From CAYJPA01 sp964371945 (lineage in GTDB: Bacteria; Chloroflexota; Chloroflexia; Thermomicrobiales; UBA6265), in NCBI GenBank assembly GCA_964371945.1, contig CAYJPA010000094.1:1-21744 (forward strand): 21,744 nt of DNA. Reading direction: 5' to 3'. Below the pieces are notes generated by a model, which was not told where the DNA came from, made no database searches, and saw only the letters and a program-made list of their open reading frames with translations. Position 1 is the first letter of the stretch. Each line of letters begins with the position of its first letter. The position numbers and the translations under genes were made by a program. Of the stretch, positions 14,262 to 21,744 are shown piece after piece.

Positions 14262-16937
14262 CTATCGGAGAACATCAGCGGAGTCGCGACCTCGCGAGTC
14301 AAGGAGCTTGGCGGCGAGAGCGGTCCATCCAGTTTGATGACTTGCTCCAAGTCCTGCGCCGGTATCACCGTGAAAATACTCATGAAAAAGCAGATGGTCG
14401 CCCGCATGCGCGTTGTCATTCGCGCGCCCCGGAACGATCATCGATGGTCGAATCCCATTGGAATCAGGCAAGAAGAGCCGGATCAGACGATCGGTCAGCT
14501 CGTTTTTGATGTAGTGAAGATCGTGCAGTTGACCGGAGCCAGTCGGGTATTCCACGAGAAAACCGTCGCCAAGAAAGTGATGAAATCGCTCGAGCGACTC
14601 AATGAGCAGGAAGTTGATCGGGAACCAGATCGGTCCGCGCCAGTTCGAGTTTCCACCAAAGAGTCCCGTCTTAGATTCAGCAGGCTCGTATCGGACCTCA
14701 TGGGACACGCCGTTGACGCTAAACACATACGGGTGATCCGCATGGAATTTGCTCAGGGAGCGGATGCCGAAGTCGCTGAGAAATTCTTTTGGATCCAGCA
14801 TCCGGCGAAGCAGTGCGCGCAGTCGATCTCCGTGAGCTAGCGCTAGCAAGCGGCGCTTGCCGGCGCCCGGCTCGGCCCATGACGGTACGAGTCCTGCGAG
14901 ATCTTTTCGGTTTCGAAGAAACCAGCGCAGACGGCGCGAGAAGTCGGGCAGGATCTCAGTCAAATCAGACTCGATAGTTTCAACGGCAAGCAGTGGCATG
15001 AGACCGACAAGGGAACGGACACGGAGTGGGAAGGCTTGGCCATCTGGAAGATGGAGCACGTCATAAAAGAATCCATCTTCGCTGTCCCAGAGGCTTATGG
15101 ATTCGCCTCTGGTCAATCCGACGCCATTCATCGCTCCGTTGATGTACAAGAAATGCTCGAAAAACTTGGTCGCCACGTCTTCGTAGGCGATGTCTGTTCT
15201 CGCAAGCTCGAGCGCGATCGTCATCATATTGAGGCAGTACATGCCCATCCACGCGGTCGCATCCGATTGCTCAAGGTGGCCGCCGGTCGGCAGTTCCTGA
15301 CTCCGATCGAAAACGCCGATATTGTCTAGACCCAGGAATCCGCCCTCGAACACGTTTCGGCCGTCTCGATCCTTGCGATTGACCCACCAGGTGAAGTTGA
15401 TCAGGAGCTTGTGAAACACCCGCTGCAGGAATTGGCGGTCACCGACTCCTGTCATCCGCTTTTCGATCTTGTAAACACGCCATGCGGCCATGGCATGCAC
15501 GGGAGGATTCACGTCGCCGAATGCCCATTCATAGGCCGGCAGTTGACCGTTGGGATGCATATACCATTCGCGAAGCAGCAAAATAAGCTGCTCTTTTGCA
15601 ATGGCCGGATCAACGATCGCGAGTGAGATCGTGTGAAACGCAAGATCCCAGGCGGCGTACCAGGGATACTCCCAGGTGTCCGGCATCAAGATCACGTCGC
15701 TGTTGTTCAGGTGGCGCCATTCACTGTTGCGCCCAAACTGCCGCGAGGCGGGAGGTGGCGACCCCGCGGGATCGCCGTCCAACCATTGCATTACATCGAA
15801 GGAGTAGAACTGTTTACTCCAAAGTAACCCGGCGAGAGCTCGGCGCTGGACCAGTTTTTCTTCATCCGAAAGCAGGCTTCCGGCGAGATTCGCGTAAAAC
15901 TGATCCGCCTCTTCCCGTCGCTGTGACAGGATCTGCCCCGCATCGGCGAGTGGACGTTCGTGCCGCTCACTGGAGAGGCGAAGGATGATGGACTTGGTTT
16001 CGCCGGCCGAGAGCAGCAATTGATAGTGAGCCGCCATTCTTGTGCCGGTTTGGTCCGGATTAATGCCTCCATCCTTGCGGTGGACCACGGCATCATTGAT
16101 TGCATCCTTTACGAAAGGAGATTGGCTGGGAACCCCCCAAAGTCGTTCGCTATTGGTTTCATTGTTTGTAAAGAGGAGGCGAGGCTCGCCCTGGGCGCAG
16201 AGCCAGTAATCGCCGAGCGACGAATGATGCGCTCGAACCAATCTGCCTCCGCGCGACCGCTCTCCGGAGTCAGGCGTCGCTCGCAGTTCGGGTACGCGGC
16301 CACTGCCCTTCCAGGACCAAGTGTTGCGAAACCACAGATGCGGCAGTATATGAAGCGGCGCGGAGTCAGGGCCATGATTCGTGACAGTGAAACGAATCAC
16401 GATGTCCTCTGGCGCGGCTTTCGCGTATTCGACGGCGACATCAAAATAGCGGTTCTCGTCGAAGACTCCCGTATCGGCCAGTTCATACTCCGGTTGGGAT
16501 CGGTCTCGCCGTCGATTTTCGTGAACCAAGTCCGCATACGGAAACGCACGCTGTGGATACTGGTAAAGCGCCTTCATATAGGAATGCGTTGGCGTGTTGT
16601 CCAGGAAATAGTAGTGCTCTTTGACGTCTTCACCATGATTCCCCTCGTTGCCGGTGAGACCAAACAGCCGCTCTTTGAGGATCGGATCTGCTTCATTCCA
16701 GAGGGCGATGCTGAAACAGAGGCGTTGTTGCTCGTCCGAGACGCCGAAGATCCCGTCTTCACCCCAACGATAGACGCGCGAGCGCGCATGATCGTGCGGC
16801 AACGCTTCCCAAGCTTCGCCGGACGCGGAATAGTCCTCGCGTACGGTTCCCCACTGGCGAGCGCTCAAGTAGGGACCCCAGATCCGCCAGGCAGGTTCGA
16901 TCGGTGTTGACGATTCATGCGAAAGAAAATCTGACAT
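14262..16937 (-). CDS. GH63-like (MGH1-type) glucosidase
   Basis: An 891-residue protein of the bacterial glucosidase group related to GH63 mannosyl-oligosaccharide glucosidase, which hydrolyses alpha-glucosides or glucosyl-glycerate-type substrates by inversion. An N-terminal beta-sandwich region (about 1-300) contains DEQQRLCFSIALWNE and HILPHLWFRNTWSW. The C-terminal alpha/alpha-barrel has AAWDLAFHTISLAIVDP (Trp430-Asp431), GGFLGLDNIGVFDRS, NSNWRGPIWFPINFL and TGWTALAAKLL. No signal peptide is visible, so it is probably cytoplasmic. ATG 16937 has AAGG about ten bases ahead. It follows the vanW-like gene by 78 bases on the same strand, so cotranscription is possible. The substrate is not determined. 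Confidence 0.88.
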   Translation of the reverse strand: MSDFLSHESSTPIEPAWRIWGPYLSARQWGTVREDYSASGEAWEALPHDHARSRVYRWGEDGIFGVSDEQQRLCFSIALWNEADPILKERLFGLTGNEGNHGEDVKEHYYFLDNTPTHSYMKALYQYPQRAFPYADLVHENRRRDRSQPEYELADTGVFDENRYFDVAVEYAKAAPEDIVIRFTVTNHGPDSAPLHILPHLWFRNTWSWKGSGRVPELRATPDSGERSRGGRLVRAHHSSLGDYWLCAQGEPRLLFTNNETNSERLWGVPSQSPFVKDAINDAVVHRKDGGINPDQTGTRMAAHYQLLLSAGETKSIILRLSSERHERPLADAGQILSQRREEADQFYANLAGSLLSDEEKLVQRRALAGLLWSKQFYSFDVMQWLDGDPAGSPPPASRQFGRNSEWRHLNNSDVILMPDTWEYPWYAAWDLAFHTISLAIVDPAIAKEQLILLLREWYMHPNGQLPAYEWAFGDVNPPVHAMAAWRVYKIEKRMTGVGDRQFLQRVFHKLLINFTWWVNRKDRDGRNVFEGGFLGLDNIGVFDRSQELPTGGHLEQSDATAWMGMYCLNMMTIALELARTDIAYEDVATKFFEHFLYINGAMNGVGLTRGESISLWDSEDGFFYDVLHLPDGQAFPLRVRSLVGLMPLLAVETIESDLTEILPDFSRRLRWFLRNRKDLAGLVPSWAEPGAGKRRLLALAHGDRLRALLRRMLDPKEFLSDFGIRSLSKFHADHPYVFSVNGVSHEVRYEPAESKTGLFGGNSNWRGPIWFPINFLLIESLERFHHFLGDGFLVEYPTGSGQLHDLHYIKNELTDRLIRLFLPDSNGIRPSMIVPGRANDNAHAGDHLLFHEYFHGDTGAGLGASHQTGWTALAAKLLDSRGRDSADVLR

Positions 16938-17015
16938 GTGCGTTCAACCTTGTCCATTACGGTTATTGGCATCACACCGGGGATGATTGACCCACACTTT
17001 TCTGATTTTCGTATG

Positions 17016-18908
17016 TTAGGCCGGCGACTGGCCCTGCATGTCGGGGCTGACTTTCCAAACATTCGGCCGGGCAGCGAACAAGGTATACCAGGTGTCTTGC
17101 GTTGCCATGTTGCCGGATTGCTCGTAAACGAATCGATTAATCGATACAGCCAAGCCCGATTGCGCCATTTCACTCTGTTGGACAGTTCCCGGGGGAAGTT
17201 CTTCGTCAACGATCTCGATGTCCTCGGCCGGAGGCGGAATCGGGTCGCTCGGCCACGGGTCCGACAGTGCGGCCGTGTGCGCGTTGCTTGGACCGTACAT
17301 GACCACGGTGACGCGCTGATCCCGCGTGTAGGACTCGATAAAGAGCCACGAATCATACGGATTGACAAATCGCAGATCTCCACCCCCGAATGGATCGCCT
17401 TCGGGTTGAAGAATCGAGGCGTCGAAACCCGGCGCCCATCCATCCAATTCGTAAAAGCCGAGTCGATACGTATGCGGCCACCACTCGGGGATTGGCAATC
17501 CGGCCCGGATCGCGGCCCGGAAGACAGTGGTCGAGACCTGGCAAATTCCGCCGCCGGCATCGCGTCCGATGCGCTCACCCGCGATCACGGCAGCGTCGAC
17601 ATACCCTTTGTCGTAATCGATCACCCCAATCGACTGATTGAAGGAATACCATTCCCCCGGCGGGACGAGCGTCCCGTTGAGAAGTCCGGCCCCCACTTCG
17701 ATGTTCGTCGCCCGATCGATGTTCGACCCCTGATAGCTCGAGTCACCAACTGCGACTCTCTGGGAAATGCAGAGCGCCTGAAGATCATCGCTATCCACCG
17801 CGGGCTTCAATACTTTGACAGGCACGGCAACATCGTGATGATCGCCTAAGAAACTGGCAGCGACTTCCGCGGCCAGCGTTTGCCTCTTGAGTCGAGCACC
17901 CTCTTTGCTTGAGGTGAGGGCCACCAGCTTTCCTTTTTCTTGATTCCAGGCAACCGTTGCATCGACCGGATCGGCATTGACGTCGCTTTCCACCAGCTCG
18001 CGAAGCCAGCCCGCAAGCTCCTCTTCGTCGACCGTCGCTCGGATCTCGGATGACCCAGCGGCTCGGGCCACGTTTCGGATGGTGAGGAATTGCCCCAAGT
18101 CCCCCGGTTCCAACGTCCACTTCCGCTTGCCATGCAGGACCTTGACCGATTTCGAAAGCGCCTCGGTTGCTTGATCGTAAGCATCTGCAAGGTCTAGTTG
18201 GGTCACCAACGCCGGCGAACGCTCGACAGGCAGTGGGGACTCCACGGGCTCGAGCGTGCGGGCTATGGTCAACACGATCTCTTTGAGCCGCTTCCGTTCC
18301 ACGATGACCCCGTCAACTTCGGGAGTCAGTGAAGCCACGTCCGCCGCGAACGAGACCGCGGCGTTTACCGGCGGCAGTCCCAGTTCCTGATCGACACTGT
18401 CGATCCACTGTTGAAGCGTTCCTGGATCAAATGACACCGTCACGGGAAGCGATTTCGACTTCTGAACTAAACCGCTCAACGATCGAAGCCGCTCCGCGGC
18501 AGCTTCTTCTCGTCCAATATGCATTGCCCGTTGAATCGATGTCTCCAGGTCAATTCGGATGCCGAGCTGCCGCAACGTCGGAGACCAGATCCGATCGTCG
18601 TACGTCAAGGTTGCCATCCCGTGCTCGAGTGAGCCGATCCAATTCTGTAATCGAGCGCCGGCGTCATGGGCGCTCAGACCGCCCACGTTAACTTCGGCGA
18701 TTGAAACGCTAGGGTAAATCCGTCCTGAATAAACTTGGCGAGTCCTCCACACCGCAATCGACGACGCGAGTGAAAATACCGCTCCGCCAAGAAATGCCCG
18801 TCGCCCAAGCCGGGCAGCAAGCCGGACGTGCCGGTTGTCGCGAGCGCGCTTCCCGTCTTGCCTAATCTCCGCGTTTTGCGATACGCCAAGCTTGATTGAT
18901 TCGTCCAC
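17016..18908 (-). CDS. VanW family protein with N-terminal Tat-like anchor
   Basis: A 630-residue extracytoplasmic protein. The VanW domain lies in the second half: YSFNQSIGVIDYDKGYVDA, then AGGGICQVSTTVFRAAIRAGL (about residue 450) and PEWWPHTYRLGFY. Ahead of it are two regions resembling the PG_binding_4-type repeats common in YoaR-like proteins. VanW proteins are associated with the cell wall, but their activity is unproven. The N-terminal RLGRRAFLGGAVFSLASSIAVW resembles a Tat signal or anchor. I chose the GTG at 18908 because AAGGGA lies seven bases ahead; the longest frame from a GTG at 18977 has no ribosome site. A CRP-type dyad is 95 bases upstream. The GH63 gene follows. Confidence 0.85.
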   Translation of the reverse strand: MDESIKLGVSQNAEIRQDGKRARDNRHVRLAARLGRRAFLGGAVFSLASSIAVWRTRQVYSGRIYPSVSIAEVNVGGLSAHDAGARLQNWIGSLEHGMATLTYDDRIWSPTLRQLGIRIDLETSIQRAMHIGREEAAAERLRSLSGLVQKSKSLPVTVSFDPGTLQQWIDSVDQELGLPPVNAAVSFAADVASLTPEVDGVIVERKRLKEIVLTIARTLEPVESPLPVERSPALVTQLDLADAYDQATEALSKSVKVLHGKRKWTLEPGDLGQFLTIRNVARAAGSSEIRATVDEEELAGWLRELVESDVNADPVDATVAWNQEKGKLVALTSSKEGARLKRQTLAAEVAASFLGDHHDVAVPVKVLKPAVDSDDLQALCISQRVAVGDSSYQGSNIDRATNIEVGAGLLNGTLVPPGEWYSFNQSIGVIDYDKGYVDAAVIAGERIGRDAGGGICQVSTTVFRAAIRAGLPIPEWWPHTYRLGFYELDGWAPGFDASILQPEGDPFGGGDLRFVNPYDSWLFIESYTRDQRVTVVMYGPSNAHTAALSDPWPSDPIPPPAEDIEIVDEELPPGTVQQSEMAQSGLAVSINRFVYEQSGNMATQDTWYTLFAARPNVWKVSPDMQGQSPA

Positions 18909-19002
18909 AATCAAATCCCTTGTCAGCCCAGAAACCCACGCACGACAGAATCGGCAGGTCGTTGCCGTTCGTTCCACGTTAGGTTCGAGTATCCAGATTC
19001 GA

Positions 19003-19018
19003 TGTGAGATCGCTTACA
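19003..19018 (-). promoter_or_regulatory. CRP/FNR-type operator upstream of vanW
   Basis: On the minus strand this reads TGTAAGCGATCTCACA, a dyad with half-sites TGTAA and TCACA around six bases, very close to the classical CRP consensus TGTGA-N6-TCACA. It is 95-110 bases ahead of the vanW start. Confidence 0.6.
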
Positions 19019-19252
19019 CGCGTGCGTATGGATTGAGCGAGCTCGCCGTCCTGTGAGCACCAAATGAAGGTACTGATTCGGGAGGAGATTCAGAAGCATG
19101 CGAAACGTCAGGAATCCCAGGCTTCAGATGGCTCCTTCAATTCTCTTGCGAATCGCTCTCCGCGGGCGGACACCCATCCTTGATGTGATGATGCGATCTC
19201 GATTGCCATCGATTCCCGCGGACGAACGAAAGAGGGTAAAGGCGTCCCAGGC

Positions 19253-19268
19253 TGTAAGGAATGTTACA
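19253..19268 (+). promoter_or_regulatory. CRP/FNR-type operator, perfect dyad
   Basis: TGTAAGGAATGTTACA is a perfect TGTAA-N6-TTACA dyad, and the symmetry extends to eight bases per arm (19250-19271, GGCTGTAA/TTACAGCC). It lies 102-117 bases ahead of the Tat-exported protein start. It could also fold as an RNA hairpin if transcribed. Confidence 0.65.
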
Positions 19269-19369
19269 GCCCCACCAGAAGATTGCTCTGTAGGGTTGTG
19301 AGGATCGGAGCTCGCATCGATGCAGATGTACCGATCGTCGATCAATCGTTATCCATGGAGGGATACCGC

Positions 19370-20530
19370 ATGAAACGCATGCACCGTGACGAAAGCAACG
19401 AATCGCGTCAGTTGGATCGTCGAACCCTGTTGACCGGCATTGCCGCGACTGCTGCAGCAGTCGGTATTGGACATGTGCCATTCTTCGGCACCTCCGCCAG
19501 AGCCCAGGATGCGACGCCCTCGTCCGACGAACCGGCGGTCATCGTCGGTGACGTCGTCGACTTCGAGCTGGATGCGAATGGTCGCTGGCCGGGTCACTTT
19601 GGCTCGGTGACGCTGAAGCTGCACCCCGCGCATGTCGACGGAGCGGATGCGTGGTACATCCGAACCGACGCCTCCGACATAGCGTTCGCGGAAGAAAGCG
19701 GTCTCGTCCATGTGCCGCTGCTCAAGAATGCCCTGAACGTAGAGGGAAGCTACGCAAATCTCTATCAAGTTGCGGCGGGTGTCGACGGCCAGCATACGGT
19801 GCTGAGCACGGTGCCGGCGAGAGACGATTTCACCCCGGCATTCCGGGTTCACAACGTCACCTTCACCGGCACGCCGGAGCTGCTGGATTCGGTCGAGGCG
19901 ATCGCCGCCGCCGAACAAGCGGGCACGATCGCGATCGAAGCAACCGACATCATAGTCAACTATCCACTGGTCCTCTGGCCTGACGGTGGATTGCCGGTTG
20001 ACCCAGATCTGGCGAATCCACTTGGTCCAGGCATCCTAATTTCACCCCCGGACACCGCTGCCGGAACTGTTACCTTTAAGCTTCATCAGTGCTACCCGGG
20101 CAGCCGGTACATCGCGACCGATACCTCTGCTGTCCCGATGGCAGGCATGATGGGCGTCGCCGGCTCGGCGCCAACCCAACTCCTCATCGAAGCAAAGGCG
20201 ACCGCGCCGATCTACGTCTTCGGCAACGGGATTGCGGGACCTGCCGCGATGGGTTTCCAGCCCTCCATCTTCAACAGCAAGGCGGGCGATGGCATCTGGA
20301 GCCCATTCTGGGAGCACTTCACGGTCGTTTGGAACGACCCGGCGGCCGCGGTCCTACTCATGTCGGAAGCCGAGGTCAAGGAACAGGCGGCCGTGGGCGC
20401 GGTGACGATTTACGCCGGCGTGCCGGAAACCGATCCGGTGAGTTTCGTGGTCAATTGCCCGGCGCCAATTCTCGCGGCAAACACCTTCGATCCCGCAACC
20501 CACGTTCCGGTTGCAACGCCCGTTCCGTAG
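19370..20530 (+). CDS. Tat-exported protein of unknown function
   Basis: A 386-residue protein. The N-terminus carries LDRRTLLTGIAATAAAVGIG (Arg17-Arg18), a twin-arginine signal, with probable cleavage near SARAQDA. The mature part is acidic and rich in Ala, Gly and Pro, with WYIRTDASDIAFAEESGLVHVPLL, YANLYQVAAGVDGQHTVLSTVPARD (shown in parts: YANLYQVAAG, TVLSTVPARD) and FTVVWNDPAAAVLLMSE. It may bind a cofactor or metal, since Tat export serves folded proteins, but no ligand motif is certain. I do not recognise a named domain with confidence. ATG 19370 has GGAGGG seven bases ahead, which decides it over upstream frames. It ends 208 bases before the TlpA-like gene, and the gap shows nothing notable. 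Confidence 0.8.
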   Translation: MKRMHRDESNESRQLDRRTLLTGIAATAAAVGIGHVPFFGTSARAQDATPSSDEPAVIVGDVVDFELDANGRWPGHFGSVTLKLHPAHVDGADAWYIRTDASDIAFAEESGLVHVPLLKNALNVEGSYANLYQVAAGVDGQHTVLSTVPARDDFTPAFRVHNVTFTGTPELLDSVEAIAAAEQAGTIAIEATDIIVNYPLVLWPDGGLPVDPDLANPLGPGILISPPDTAAGTVTFKLHQCYPGSRYIATDTSAVPMAGMMGVAGSAPTQLLIEAKATAPIYVFGNGIAGPAAMGFQPSIFNSKAGDGIWSPFWEHFTVVWNDPAAAVLLMSEAEVKEQAAVGAVTIYAGVPETDPVSFVVNCPAPILAANTFDPATHVPVATPVP

Positions 20531-20738
20531 CGATCGCGAAAGACTCGACTCGAGCACGCCGGGGCGCGCGGTCTCGGTCGCACCCCCCGGCTAGCTCGGA
20601 TACTGGAAGTCGAGACAAATTGGCGGTTACTCGATTTGAATCCAAGCGCTATACAAACTCAGCGGTCAATTCGTTCGTTCTGTAGGTTTCGGTCTATGCA
20701 TCGTCAAACCCTCGCGGGTATCTCACTGGAGGAACAAG

Positions 20739-21332
20739 GTGCGTTGGAACAACATCACCACGGCTGGGGTCCTGGTCGCGCTCGTCGCTTCGATCTGGAT
20801 CGGAGCACTCGCGTTGGCACAAAATGACGCTCCACCGGCAAGCCCGGCGCCGGGCACTCCAGGCCCAGCCGGAACGCCGGTCGGCGGTTGGCAAGACTGG
20901 CAGACGATCGAGCTGACAGATGTACTGAGCGGCGAGAAATTTTCCTTTGCCGATTACTTTGGACAGACCGTTCTTATCCAGCCAATGGCAACCTGGTGCA
21001 CCGACTGTCGTCAACAACTGCAGAATATTCGTGAAGCGATCGAGTCCGAGGATGGGGGAAAGATCGTCGTCATTGCAATCAGCATCGAAACCTCCCTCGA
21101 CGATCAAGATCTCGCCGATTACGCGAAGTCCGAGGGTTTCGATTGGAGATTCGCGGTCTCATCGCCGGATATGCTGCGCGCTTTAGTCAAAGAATTCGGC
21201 CGGGCCTTAGCGGCCCCTCCCTCAACTCCTCACTTCCTGCTCCTCCCCGACGGGACGTTCACCGATCTCGAAACCGGCAAATTGTCGGCGGAAGAAGTCA
21301 TCGAGTGGATTGAAACGGCGCCTCAGCAGTGA
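20739..21332 (+). CDS. TlpA-like extracytoplasmic thioredoxin (second copy)
   Basis: A 197-residue protein with an N-terminal membrane segment or signal (about residues 8-27), a Pro/Gly/Ala-rich linker (30-50) and a thioredoxin-like domain. The active site is QPMATWCTDC (Cys87-Cys90), and STPHFLLLPDG carries the cis-proline. It should act as a thiol-disulfide reductase outside the membrane, receiving electrons from the CcdA-like protein that follows. GTG 20739 has GGAGG six bases ahead. Its stop overlaps the next start (GTGA), so the two are translationally coupled. It differs clearly from the TlpA-like protein at 5021-5671 and is not a recent duplicate. Confidence 0.87.
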   Translation: MRWNNITTAGVLVALVASIWIGALALAQNDAPPASPAPGTPGPAGTPVGGWQDWQTIELTDVLSGEKFSFADYFGQTVLIQPMATWCTDCRQQLQNIREAIESEDGGKIVVIAISIETSLDDQDLADYAKSEGFDWRFAVSSPDMLRALVKEFGRALAAPPSTPHFLLLPDGTFTDLETGKLSAEEVIEWIETAPQQ

Positions 21333-21744
21333 CCGATTGGAGCCAATATCTTGAGGCGTTCGCACTCGGTAACGGCGCGATTCTCACCAACGTCTGCGTA
21401 TTGCCGCTCTATCCCGGCCTCATCGCGTTCCTGGCCGGAACAGCTGGTACAAAGCCCCGCCGCGGACAGGGTATGTTGGGCGCCATTGTCCTGACCGGGA
21501 TTCTCACCGTGATGATCGGGCTCGGACTCGTCCTTTATCTCCTCAATCGCTCGTTCAGCTCCATCCTCGATTGGTTTCTTCCTCTGATTTATGGTGTTGT
21601 GATCCTGCTTGGGATCGCAATGCTGCTCGGACGAAATCCATTCTCGGGACTGAGCACGTCGTCCAATCCGATCCGGGGCAACCCGTTCCTCTCCGCGTAC
21701 TCATATGGGCTGCTGCTCGGACCGATGACGCTGCCTTGCACGGG
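21329..21744 (+). CDS. CcdA-like transmembrane thiol carrier, 3' end outside window
   Basis: This is the first 138 codons of a polytopic membrane protein of the CcdA/DsbD-core type. NVCVLPLYPGLIAFLAG (Cys23) corresponds to the first CcdA cysteine motif and LLLGPMTLPCTG (Cys137) to the second, with hydrophobic segments between them. The GTG start is set by overlap with the TlpA-like stop. It would supply reducing power to that TlpA-like protein. It differs in sequence from the CcdA at 1432-2163, for example CVLPLYPG against CVFPLIPV. It is shorter than the first CcdA between the two cysteines. The frame was not listed as an ORF because no stop falls inside the window. Confidence 0.82.
   Translation, partial: MTDWSQYLEAFALGNGAILTNVCVLPLYPGLIAFLAGTAGTKPRRGQGMLGAIVLTGILTVMIGLGLVLYLLNRSFSSILDWFLPLIYGVVILLGIAMLLGRNPFSGLSTSSNPIRGNPFLSAYSYGLLLGPMTLPCT

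Larger units (their letters stand above)
18909..19369. other. Divergent intergenic region with two CRP-type sites
   Basis: This gap separates vanW (minus) and the Tat-exported protein (plus). It carries one dyad on each side (19003-19018 and 19253-19268), each at a similar distance from its gene. A 67-codon open frame at 19098-19301 exists but overlaps the second dyad and is not convincing. Confidence 0.5.

Noticed and set aside
14129..14840. Plus-strand open frames across the GH63 3' end
   Set aside because: They are antisense to a strongly supported glycoside hydrolase and resemble no protein.
19098..19301. 67-codon open frame with an upstream GGGAGGAG
   Set aside because: It contains the CRP-type dyad, shows no recognisable protein features and ends just before the promoter region of the next gene.

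Overview
The window looks like the chromosome of a Chloroflexota-type bacterium, possibly of the Thermomicrobia group. This is inferred from protein style and a moderately high GC content and is not proven. Starts include ATG, GTG and possibly TTG, Shine-Dalgarno sequences are purine-rich, and several exported proteins carry twin-arginine signals. I found no tRNA, rRNA or CRISPR array.

Layout from left to right. The left edge cuts the transposase of an IS256-type element. A non-coding stretch rich in inverted repeats leads into nnr-like (NADHX epimerase) and ccdA. A convergent HD-GYP signalling protein follows. Next is a minus-strand redox operon: a glutaredoxin-like protein, a CRP/FNR-type regulator, a TlpA-like thioredoxin and a DUF3179 protein. 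Divergent to it is a TVP38-type membrane protein broken by an in-frame UGA, overlapping a flavin disulfide oxidoreductase. Then come a secreted protein that seems frameshifted, a Met-rich membrane protein, and a deiodinase-like redoxin. A GC-rich LLM-type flavin oxidoreductase, a YtxJ-like protein, a GH63-like glucosidase, a VanW protein, a Tat-exported protein, and a second TlpA/CcdA pair cut by the right edge complete the window.

Two observations stand out. First, the deiodinase-like gene (10989-11759) is read as two ORFs only because UGA lies exactly where the family keeps its catalytic selenocysteine. A bacterial SECIS-like hairpin starts ten bases after it, so this is very probably a selenoprotein with a Sec-Pro-Tyr-Cys redox motif. 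Second, a 16-base dyad of the form TGTAAG-N6-TAC, or close to it, recurs in intergenic DNA about 75-117 bases ahead of five genes, with a weaker sixth copy far upstream of nnr. It has the architecture of a CRP/FNR-family operator, and one copy precedes the operon encoding the window's own CRP-like regulator.

Together the window reads as a thiol/disulfide (and selenol) redox island. It holds two CcdA electron carriers, two TlpA thioredoxins, a glutaredoxin-like protein, a YtxJ-like protein, a disulfide oxidoreductase and a selenoprotein. Parts of it may be controlled by one CRP-type regulator that lacks the usual cAMP-binding residues and carries a cysteine cluster. Signs of genome flux are the IS256 copy, the GC-rich LLM gene, the UGA-broken TVP38 gene and the frameshifted secreted gene.
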